5,072 bases of DNA, taken from the NCBI GenBank assembly GCA_002478245.1, contig DLMW01000038.1:3183-8254 (forward strand), written 5' to 3'. Under the pieces are notes generated by a model. The model did no database searches. It worked only from the letters and a program-made list of their open reading frames with translations, and was not told where the DNA came from. Position numbers and translations under genes: made by a program. Positions 1 through 5,011 of this stretch are shown here, in pieces (the stretch's first letter is position 1; the number at the start of each line of letters is the position of its first letter). This stretch comes from a bacterium UBP18_UBA7526 (GTDB lineage: Bacteria; UBP18; UBA7526).

Positions 1-398
1 CTGATCTGATAATTCTTCTCCAAATATTCCCTAGACTTTCCGAAGCCCACGAAGAGGCCCAAGGTCTCCCCAGCTCTTTCTAAATCGTACCTCTCTGCCA
101 CTTTCATATCAGGATAGTAGAGCCACATCCTCCTTCCTTTAATGATCATTAAGAGTGGGTCGGGTGAGAAGTATTCCCAGGACATTTTATCCGGTCTCTT
201 ATATTCCATCTTCCCTTGAGAGATTAATTTCTCCGCTAATAGTTCCAAGACCTTTTCCTGACTAAAATTCGCCTTAAGGTCTCTTATCCCTTTCTGCCTC
301 TTATCCATCTCTTTTAAGATGCTATTCAAGTCATTCCCTGCCCAAACAGAACTCCCCAAAAGAACCACTGCCCATAGGATTAACAATATGCTCTTCAT
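1..398 (-). CDS. lolA: LolA-type outer-membrane lipoprotein carrier protein (partial, C-terminus beyond window)
   Basis: The first 132 residues are present; the rest lies past the window edge. Residues 1-20 form a signal peptide with a hydrophobic core and a probable cleavage after VWA, so the mature protein is periplasmic. The mature part follows the LolA pattern: a helix ending LKANFSQ (41-47), then GKMEYKRPDKMSW (62-74), MIIKGRRMWLYYPD (84-97) and a VAERYDL strand. In the known family, LolA carries lipoproteins from the LolCDE complex across the periplasm to the outer membrane. The start at 398 is chosen because AGAGG lies 7 nt upstream; an in-frame ATG at 416 has no ribosome binding site. 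It follows the acyltransferase stop by 35 bp and is probably cotranscribed with it. The gene symbol rests on fold and motifs only; a LolA-like paralogue working on another lipid is possible. Confidence 0.86.
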   Translation of the reverse strand, partial: MKSILLILWAVVLLGSSVWAGNDLNSILKEMDKRQKGIRDLKANFSQEKVLELLAEKLISQGKMEYKRPDKMSWEYFSPDPLLMIIKGRRMWLYYPDMKVAERYDLERAGETLGLFVGFGKSREYLEKNYQI

Positions 399-433
399 AA
401 CCTCACCTCTATTCATATTCAAAATCTTTTAGT

Positions 434-1339
434 TTATTGCGTTTCATTATTCGCGTCTTCCCAGAAAGGATAGAAGTTGTACCATTGGTCAGGATATTGG
501 CGGATATACTTCTCAAAGACCTTGACTATCTTCTTTAGGGTCCCTTTTATATCTTCCTCCCTATCGCCAGTATCCTGGGCATAGATAGGCTCCTCTGCCA
601 CTCCATAATACCTGCCCCGACCTTTATAGATAATGAAACCAGGAACGATGGGCGCTTGGGTCAAGAGGCTCAGGATTACTGGTCCGGTAGGAAAGTAGGC
701 TTCTTTGCCAAAGAACTTCGTCTTCATCCTATTGGTCTTGGCTGCCCGATCCCCAAGCATGGCCACGACCTCATTCTTTGCCAAGGCATCTGCGATATTC
801 TTGGCTGCGGTTATTGAGTCACCAACCGTCAGGGACTTTATCCCCCGACTCCTTCTCCATCTCTCCCTTACTTCATCGATCCTTAGATTCTCGTCAACCA
901 GGGTGACCACATTCACCGGATAGCCTAAGATGTTAAACAATAATCCTCCTAACTCCCAGTTTCCTAAGTGGGCGGTCAAGAGCATAAGACCCTTCCCCTT
1001 CTTCAAGACATCATCAATAAATTTATCACCTTGATATCGGGGAATGACCCTCTTCCAGCTATTTTCGTTAATGCATGGAAATCGGAAGTAATCGACGATG
1101 TACTTGGCATAATTACAGAAGGTGTTACAGGCTAAGAGATAAATCTTTCTTCTACTCACTTCCTTGCCTAAAACCTGGGTTAGATTGGAGATTACCGCCC
1201 TCCTATTCTTCCTTGAGAAGGAGTAGGTAATAATCCCTGTTATGGTTGCTAGGAGATAGCCCATGGCCAGAGGCAGGGTAAAGGACATAAATCTAACAAA
1301 CCGATAAAGAGAATATCTATCCAAAGGATGCTTAGGCAT
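434..1339 (-). CDS. LpxL/HtrB-family lysophospholipid (lipid A) acyltransferase
   Basis: A 301-residue protein of usual family length (PF03279). A hydrophobic anchor covers about residues 17-40, as expected for an inner-membrane enzyme facing the cytoplasm. The catalytic HX4E motif is HLGNWE (His124, Glu129). It is followed by the GDRAAK block (196-201), FFGKEAYFPTGP (209-220), an APIVPGF block and the C-terminal YPDQWYNFYPFW (282-293), all typical of Kdo2-lipid A secondary acyltransferases, which add a fatty acid to the lipid A precursor. The ATG at 1339 is preferred over a GTG at 1342: the AGGAGG at 1344-1349 lies 4 nt from the ATG but only 1 nt from the GTG. The ATG overlaps the lipoprotein stop as TGATG, so the two genes are probably translationally coupled. 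Acyl-chain and acceptor specificity cannot be read from the sequence; a phospholipid or glycolipid acceptor is a possible alternative. Confidence 0.93.
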   Translation of the reverse strand: MPKHPLDRYSLYRFVRFMSFTLPLAMGYLLATITGIITYSFSRKNRRAVISNLTQVLGKEVSRRKIYLLACNTFCNYAKYIVDYFRFPCINENSWKRVIPRYQGDKFIDDVLKKGKGLMLLTAHLGNWELGGLLFNILGYPVNVVTLVDENLRIDEVRERWRRSRGIKSLTVGDSITAAKNIADALAKNEVVAMLGDRAAKTNRMKTKFFGKEAYFPTGPVILSLLTQAPIVPGFIIYKGRGRYYGVAEEPIYAQDTGDREEDIKGTLKKIVKVFEKYIRQYPDQWYNFYPFWEDANNETQ

Positions 1340-2124
1340 CACTCCTCCTGGTCTAAATCTATGACTTCTATACCTTTGGGAACCTTAAATTGAAAGACCT
1401 CTGGTTCGATGACCTCATTGAGCCTCACCTTTTGGATGAGGAGGGTGAGCATCTTCTTCTCTTTTGGGTTATGAATTTCTACTTTCTCTGGGAAATCGAT
1501 TCCGTTTATTTTTTGATATTCTGCGAAAGAGACCTCTAAGGCTAAAGAACCATCCCTAGCAAACCTTTCCATCTTGGTCACCAGGAATTCACTTCTCTCG
1601 ACCCAGACCTTCCCTAATAGCCTCCTCTTTACTAGGTAAAGAATATACTCTTTCTCCCCCTTCTCTAAGAACTTGCTGACATCTGGAGGCTTGAGTATCT
1701 CAGCAACTGAAAAGGCACTCCTCAGATCCTGAAAATCAAAATCGGCCGCGGGAGTTCCTTTCTTTAAATCTTGACTGAGATAGACCCTCCCCTCCTTTGG
1801 GACATATACCCAGAGAGACTCTCCGTCTGAAACAACTTCAAATAAGGTAGGGCCTATCTGGGGATAGCCCTTTACCCTGAACCTATCTGGCTTCTCAAAA
1901 AGAAAGACTCCCAGACAATGCTGGGAGCTTTTCTTCTCTAAGTCCTTGAATCCCATCTTCAAGGAGGTCCTAATAGTCTTTACTTCCCCTTCCCTTGCCT
2001 GAATTAACTCTATTAGTTCCTCTAAAGTCGCCTCTCTATAGATAGGGGGCTCGACATATCTTGGTGCACAGGCGCCCAAGAAAAGAAGGAATAGTATGAT
2101 AGGGGTTAAAGACCACTTTCGCAT
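1339..2124 (-). CDS. Outer-membrane-type lipoprotein with LolA/LolB-like fold (DUF4292-like)
   Basis: A 261-residue protein starting with a lipoprotein signal peptide: charged MRK, hydrophobic stretch, then lipobox LGAC with Cys19 as the predicted lipidated residue. Ala at +2 is compatible with sorting to the outer membrane by enterobacterial rules. The mature part reads like the LolA/LolB superfamily: a helix with LIQAREGEVKTIRTSLKMGF (40-59), FEKPDRFRVKG (76-86), SDGESLWVYVPKEGRVY (99-115), FPEKVEI (211-217), and a closing EPEVFQFKVPKGIEVIDL (240-257). In known relatives such folds bind acyl chains of lipoproteins or lipids. The start ATG has GAGGCGG upstream and lies about 20 nt from the predicted transcription start. 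It is first in an operon with an acyltransferase and lolA, which supports an envelope role, possibly as a LolB-like acceptor. Which subfamily it belongs to is uncertain. Confidence 0.84.
   Translation of the reverse strand: MRKWSLTPIILFLLFLGACAPRYVEPPIYREATLEELIELIQAREGEVKTIRTSLKMGFKDLEKKSSQHCLGVFLFEKPDRFRVKGYPQIGPTLFEVVSDGESLWVYVPKEGRVYLSQDLKKGTPAADFDFQDLRSAFSVAEILKPPDVSKFLEKGEKEYILYLVKRRLLGKVWVERSEFLVTKMERFARDGSLALEVSFAEYQKINGIDFPEKVEIHNPKEKKMLTLLIQKVRLNEVIEPEVFQFKVPKGIEVIDLDQEE
1344..1349 (-). promoter_or_regulatory. Ribosome binding site of the acyltransferase, inside the lipoprotein gene
   Basis: AGGAGG on the minus strand is encoded by the last codons (Gln-Glu-Glu) of the lipoprotein gene and lies 4 nt before the ATG at 1339. 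It decides between the two adjacent start codons (GTG 1342, ATG 1339) and, with the TGATG overlap, points to translational coupling. Confidence 0.75.
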
Positions 2125-2149
2125 TAAAAATCCGCCTCTCTTTCACTAT

Positions 2150-2178
2150 ATCATATCTCAACAGTGCCTTTTTGTCAA
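2150..2178 (-). promoter_or_regulatory. Near-consensus sigma-70-type promoter of the envelope operon
   Basis: On the minus strand TTGACA (2178-2173) is followed by a 17-bp spacer and TATGAT (2155-2150), matching the housekeeping promoter consensus at 11 of 12 positions. The predicted transcription start is near 2143, giving a leader of about 20 nt that contains the GAGGCGG ribosome binding site of the lipoprotein gene at 2124. No obvious operator palindrome overlaps it, so strong constitutive expression is a reasonable inference. Confidence 0.72.
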
Positions 2179-2195
2179 ACCCCGTTAAAGAATCT

Positions 2196-2231
2196 AAAGA
2201 ATAAGAACCCCTCCGATATCTATTGGGGGGT
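2196..2231 (-). terminator. Possible intrinsic terminator just before the envelope-operon promoter
   Basis: On the minus strand ACCCC plus CC pairs with GG plus GGGGT (one bulged A, 10-nt loop; hairpin 2231-2207). It is followed by the U-rich TTCTTATTCTTT. The stem is short (7 bp) and the U-tract is interrupted, so strength is uncertain. It would stop read-through from the upstream genes ending at 2631 about 20 nt before the TTGACA box of the next operon. Confidence 0.42.
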
Positions 2232-2253
2232 GGTGAAGCTGAATCTATTTCAA

Positions 2254-2316
2254 TCTTTCTTCCTCTTTTCTTTCTTTTTCTCTTTCTCCTCTTTCTCTTC
2301 TTCTTCTTTCTCCTTT
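2254..2316. repeat. 63-nt homopyrimidine/homopurine tract with internal mirror repeat
   Basis: The plus strand has 63 pyrimidines without interruption (purines on minus). Around the centre between 2288 and 2289 the tract is mirror-symmetric: 11 nt on each side match perfectly and 16 of 17 match over 2272-2305, with no spacer. Such polypurine mirror repeats can form intramolecular triplex (H-DNA) in known cases. The composition also fits Lys/Glu/Arg-rich coding in two minus-strand frames, so it may simply be the low-complexity tail of a decayed gene. Confidence 0.9.
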
Positions 2317-2320
2317 GGTG

Positions 2321-2343
2321 GGGCCTGGCCGAAGGTCAAGCCC
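2321..2343. other. GC-rich hairpin (10-bp arms, 3-nt loop)
   Basis: Two 10-nt arms, GGGCCTGGCC and GGTCAAGCCC, flank the loop GAA. Nine of ten positions pair (one G-T wobble, one mismatch). It sits directly beside the pyrimidine tract. No T-run follows on either strand, so it is not a standard terminator. Its role is unknown and it may be an accident of a decayed coding region. Confidence 0.4.
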
Positions 2344-2630
2344 TTCCCTCCTCCAGCCCCTACTTCTCTGGGTAGAGACCCGGCCCTTCGTTTCCTTTAG
2401 AGTATTCCTCCTGTCAGTTATTACCTCAGTCAACTGGCCCGCAAAGGTAAAGGTCGAAGGCTTGGGGAAGGTCCGCTAGATCTATGGTGGGGCGTTGCGC
2501 TACTCATAAATCCTGGGGTCATCGACCATGCTGTATCCCTGGCGTGCCCAGACCTTACTCCTCACCAATAGCAATACACTTCTTCGAAACATATTCATTT
2601 ACTTACTTTTTTCTTACTATAGTGAAAACC

Positions 2631-3125
2631 TTAGCGGATGATTTGGTGCCAGATACTCTTTATAATATCCCCGATACCTATTAGGATGAGACAGCCGATG
2701 ATGCTTCCCATAAGGAATAGTAGATAGGCCCGAGAGCGTCTAATTTTTAAGATATGGGCCAAGAGGATGCTACTCCACATCCCGCATCCTTTAACTGGCA
2801 ATAGAGCAACTACTGCCACTCCTAAATGGCCTAAGGATTTTACTCCCTTAAATATCCGGGAATGGAGGAATCTATGCTCTCTTCTATTCATCTTTTCCTT
2901 TAACTTTCTGATTAGCGGCATGTGGAATTCTGTCGTCTCGTAGAGAAGATAGAGGGGCCAAACCTGGAACATATCGAAGAAAACGCCTAAGGGAAGAAAG
3001 TGTAAGACATTCATCCCCCTCAAAACTCCATAGAGGATGGAGGCCCCCCTTCCCAAGGTCATATGGAGAATGATGAAGACCCAGTAGGGATGGTTATAGA
3101 GGACTTCTTTGAGAGAGGAGATCAT
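2631..3125 (-). CDS. Small multidrug-export-family membrane protein (PF06695-like)
   Basis: A 164-residue, strongly hydrophobic protein matching the COG2426/PF06695 pattern. The GRGA motif (25-28) is followed by ILYGVLRGMN; a first pair of membrane segments covers roughly 13-35 and 40-62. A basic cytoplasmic stretch (RKLKEKMNRREHR, 73-85) follows, then GHLGVAVVALLPVKGCGMWSS (99-119) with the family's Pro-Gly-rich turn, and last membrane segments to about residue 152. The family is named for drug export, but for most members substrate and mechanism are not established. Only a weak ribosome binding site (AGCGGA) precedes the ATG, and an in-frame stop 5 codons upstream rules out a longer form. 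Its first codons overlap the end of a decayed S23 gene, so the present translation signal may be secondary. It is the last gene of the upstream unit. Confidence 0.83.
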   Translation of the reverse strand: MISSLKEVLYNHPYWVFIILHMTLGRGASILYGVLRGMNVLHFLPLGVFFDMFQVWPLYLLYETTEFHMPLIRKLKEKMNRREHRFLHSRIFKGVKSLGHLGVAVVALLPVKGCGMWSSILLAHILKIRRSRAYLLFLMGSIIGCLILIGIGDIIKSIWHQIIR

Positions 3126-3286
3126 AGTCTGTTCCGCTTAAAACTATCTGGTTATAGAGTTTATTGTCGATGTAATCATAAGCTCCTCACTTCACCACAA
3201 GATCTTTGGGTTTTCTGGTTACTTCGCTTATCATCCTTCTTGCCTCCTTCCCGGCTTCTAAATCCTTGAAATCTCTTAACCTTCAC
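3112..3286 (-). pseudogene. Decayed S23-type four-helix-bundle protein gene (frameshifted, internally deleted)
   Basis: The gap between two genes encodes pieces of the four-helix-bundle (S23, PF05635-type) family in the family's order. From a GTG at 3286 one frame reads VKVKRFQ. After one extra G at 3265, the next frame reads DLEAGKEARRMISEVTR, which resembles the family's start (RFEDLEVWKEARRLV type) with the conserved Trp changed to Gly. A later piece in the first frame reads RSCGEVRS (about 3205-3182), matching the conserved SCGEVRSQL region. The second frame then gives YDYIDNKLYNQIVL (3180-3139), matching the family's LGYIDNKxFN segment. A TGA interrupts at 3189. Intact members have about 115-125 residues; the central half, with its SIxSNIAEG motif, is missing. 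These proteins are common as stand-alone genes and within rRNA inserts; their function is unclear. The call is from motif memory, without a search. Confidence 0.66.
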
Positions 3287-3302
3287 TTCCTGCTTTATCC
3301 GA

Positions 3303-3926
3303 CTAACTTCCCGGGCATTTTTTGAACCATTTTATTCTGGGGAGCAAGAAAGGAACTTCTTTCTTATATTCCAGGTATTCTTCACCAAACTTCAGTTCCA
3401 GTTCCTTCTCCTCATAGATCTTGAGGTAGAAGATATGGGCAGGGATGAGACCGATGAGTGTAGCAAGTAAGAGATAGGGGGAGGGAAAGCGAATAGAGTA
3501 AGCGATGAGGAATAGATATCCTCCCAAAGACATGGGGTTCCTTAGATAACGCCTTATGCCTCCCTTCACAAATTCTTCTGTCATCAGTCTTAAAGGACCG
3601 ACCCTTCTCCTGGCCAATCCTGCGATCCCAGGAAGGCCCACTACTATAGCGAAGAGAAAGAGCAATCGGGAGATAGTGAGGGATAATGGGGAGGAGATGT
3701 TAGGTTCGGGCAAGAGAGGGAAAGGGTGGGGGCTCTTATGGGCCAGAACGACCGTGGTGACCATGAAGCCTACCAGACCAAAGGCATAGATGGGGTGAAT
3801 AAATCCTGCCAGATGACGGGCATAGTCAAAGCCTTCTCCTTTATTAAGTAGTCTTCTACCGATTATGGTGATAAGATATAGAGAAAGGACACAATAAAGT
3901 TGAAAGAAGACCAATTTGATAGCCAC
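3303..3926 (-). CDS. Isoprenylcysteine/phospholipid methyltransferase-type integral membrane protein
   Basis: A membrane protein of 207 residues from the chosen GTG start. Hydrophobic segments lie near residues 5-23, 42-62, 85-105, 136-147 and 150-168. The C-terminal half carries the ICMT/PEMT signature: GIRRYLRNPMSLGGY (about 123-137), then YEEKELELKFGEEYLEYK (171-188) and the closing LLPRI. In known members these residues bind S-adenosylmethionine and shape the active site for methylating a lipid or lipid-linked group; the substrate here is unknown. The GTG at 3926 is preferred because GGAG lies 6 nt upstream. A TTG at 3938 would add four residues, but its nearest SD-like triplet is only 2 nt away, and an in-frame TGA two codons further upstream prevents a longer form. 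It starts 50 bp after the activase-related gene and is probably cotranscribed with it. Confidence 0.85.
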   Translation of the reverse strand: MAIKLVFFQLYCVLSLYLITIIGRRLLNKGEGFDYARHLAGFIHPIYAFGLVGFMVTTVVLAHKSPHPFPLLPEPNISSPLSLTISRLLFLFAIVVGLPGIAGLARRRVGPLRLMTEEFVKGGIRRYLRNPMSLGGYLFLIAYSIRFPSPYLLLATLIGLIPAHIFYLKIYEEKELELKFGEEYLEYKKEVPFLLPRIKWFKKCPGS

Positions 3927-3936
3927 GGATTTCTCC
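3921..3936 (-). promoter_or_regulatory. Ribosome binding site and start region of the methyltransferase
   Basis: GGAG followed by AAATCC and GTG on the minus strand gives a normal 6-nt spacing to the GTG at 3926. This supports the shorter start over the TTG at 3938. Confidence 0.55.
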
Positions 3937-3976
3937 AAAACTCAGAATATTGAGAGAAAAGGATGAGGTGGGTTGC

Positions 3977-5011
3977 TCACCACCCTAATCTTCGTTTGGG
4001 CACCGATCCCTGTTTCACCCCTTCCCCGATTCTCACTTTCTTAGTTCGCTGGCGTCTGATCATCTCAACGAAGGCATCGAGCCGGGTATCCATTCCTGTC
4101 TCACCCGTATGCTCATCGATGACCAGAGACATATAGGCTACCTTCTTACCCCCCCTTGCCTTATCATCAACAATCTCTTTTAGTAGAGAGTCCGGACCAC
4201 ACTCAAAGGAGATGATATAGATTAGACCATCGATCTCTTCTGAATCCAGGAAATGGAAGGCGGCCCCTACCGTCTCCTTTCCGAATGTCCAGTAGATCCT
4301 CTTGGATAGGGCGCAAACCATCTCTTCAATTGTCTCATCTGGAATCATCTCTGAGGTATAGATCCTTGCGCCTAAATTCCTTAGCCTCTGAATGATATTG
4401 AGGCTAGAGAAGGGATCATAGATGGTATAGGGATTTCCAACCAAAGCGATATTCAGCCTCTCTCTTCTCCCTTTTAGAGGAGGAACCTCTTCGCCATTAA
4501 AGGCCTGGATCGCCTCCTGAGGAGTGACCCCATCTCTGATTCTCTCTAAGAACTTCTTATACTCTTCTTGCGCCCTCTGATAGGCGCGATAGATCTTGTG
4601 CGGATCCTTAGCGAACCTCTTCCCTGCCTCATAGATGGACTTCATGGTTATTCCCTTCTTCTTCATATTGAAATGGGTATCCAGAATAGGGGGTAAGCCA
4701 GGCATGATAGCTCTTAGGACATCAGGGAGACCAGCGAAGTGGGGGCAGAGATAGGTATCCTTCTCAATGCTCACTAGTCGGGGAATGAATAGATAGTCCA
4801 CCTTATCGGCCAAGGTAATCACATGGCCGAAGACCAGTTTCATAGGAAGGCAGGTATCACCAATGAACTTCTTAAGCCCTTTTCTAAATATCTCTTGGGT
4901 AGTGGGCTGGGAAGTGACTACCTCTGCTCCTAATTCGGTAAAGAACGTCTTCCAGAGAGGATAGAAGCGATAGTATAAAAGAGCCCTGGGAATCCCCACT
5001 TTGATGGCCAT
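3977..5011 (-). CDS. Acyl-CoA dehydratase activase-related protein (COG3580/DUF2229 type)
   Basis: A soluble 344-residue protein. The N-terminus VGIPRALLYYRFYPLWKTFF (5-24) and LGAEVV are the hallmark of DUF2229 proteins. They are followed by GDTCLPMKLVFGHV (51-64), DYLFIPRLVS (72-81), YLCPHFAGLPDVLRA (87-101), VGNPYTIYDPF (191-201), SFECGPDSLL (268-277) and IDEHTGETGMDTRLDAF (298-314). Cys54, Cys89 and Cys271 sit in the conserved motifs and are candidate iron-sulfur ligands. Related proteins accompany ATP-driven activators of 2-hydroxyacyl-CoA or benzoyl-CoA reducing systems and double-cubane-cluster proteins; many have no assigned substrate. GGGAGG lies about 5 nt before the ATG. No BadF/BcrA-type ATPase is visible in the window; it could lie upstream, beyond 5072. 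The gene is followed by a membrane methyltransferase rather than a dehydratase, so its substrate cannot be inferred from context. Confidence 0.88.
   Translation of the reverse strand: MAIKVGIPRALLYYRFYPLWKTFFTELGAEVVTSQPTTQEIFRKGLKKFIGDTCLPMKLVFGHVITLADKVDYLFIPRLVSIEKDTYLCPHFAGLPDVLRAIMPGLPPILDTHFNMKKKGITMKSIYEAGKRFAKDPHKIYRAYQRAQEEYKKFLERIRDGVTPQEAIQAFNGEEVPPLKGRRERLNIALVGNPYTIYDPFSSLNIIQRLRNLGARIYTSEMIPDETIEEMVCALSKRIYWTFGKETVGAAFHFLDSEEIDGLIYIISFECGPDSLLKEIVDDKARGGKKVAYMSLVIDEHTGETGMDTRLDAFVEMIRRQRTKKVRIGEGVKQGSVPKRRLGW

Larger units (their letters stand above)
2232..2630. other. Gene-poor interval, probably decayed sequence
   Basis: No intact gene is supported over about 400 bp. On the minus strand one frame from 2396 to 2250 is open for 48 codons with no good start. 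It reads GGGKGLTFGQAPP and then a Lys/Glu-rich tail ending with a stop just past the purine run, which looks like a protein C-terminus. A second minus-strand frame upstream (about 2480-2390) reads TFAGQLTEVITDRRNTLKE and would join the first by one frameshift; further upstream this frame has three TAG stops (2502 and shortly after) and an ATG at 2598 lacking a ribosome binding site. Plus-strand open frames here are opposite-strand shadows or stop-interrupted. I recognise no family. The picture fits a relic gene transcribed in the same direction as its neighbours, but this is inference. Confidence 0.4.

Noticed and set aside
705..923. Plus-strand open frame of 72 codons
   Set aside because: It lies wholly antisense within the acyltransferase gene, which has complete family motifs.
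2164..2400. Plus-strand open frame of 78 codons with a Phe/Ser-rich stretch
   Set aside because: The Phe/Ser run is only the translation of the pyrimidine tract, the frame starts inside the promoter region of the opposite operon, and it has no ribosome binding site or family resemblance.
2245..2433. Minus-strand 62-codon frame rich in Arg and Glu
   Set aside because: It begins at a TTG without ribosome binding site and its charged tail is the purine run; the neighbouring frame gives a more protein-like reading, so it is treated only as part of a possible relic.
2401..2571. Plus-strand frame reading LARKGKGRRLGEGPLDLWWG and onward; a parallel frame with GLGKVR and IYGG suggested a degraded transposase
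   Set aside because: No catalytic motif, terminal inverted repeat or target duplication is visible, and the resemblance is too short to support a mobile element.
2500..2598. Minus-strand 32-codon frame starting MNMFRRSVLLLVRSK
   Set aside because: No ribosome binding site precedes the ATG and no family is recognised; kept only as part of the unexplained interval.
3187..3234. 15-codon minus-strand mini-ORF (MISEVTRKPKDLVVK) with GGAGG upstream, possible leader peptide
   Set aside because: It is better explained as an internal piece of the decayed S23 gene, whose family pattern continues on both sides.
3063..3269. Plus-strand open frame of 68 codons
   Set aside because: It is antisense to the PF06695 gene start and the S23 relic, with no ribosome binding site or protein-like features.
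3556..3789. Plus-strand open frame of 77 codons
   Set aside because: It lies wholly antisense within the methyltransferase gene.
3962..3982. Hairpin GGTGG...CCACC at the end of the activase gene followed by TTTT, possible terminator
   Set aside because: The stem is only 5-6 bp, overlaps the stop codon, and the T-run is short and 5 nt away; the next gene starts 50 bp later on the same strand, so read-through is more likely.
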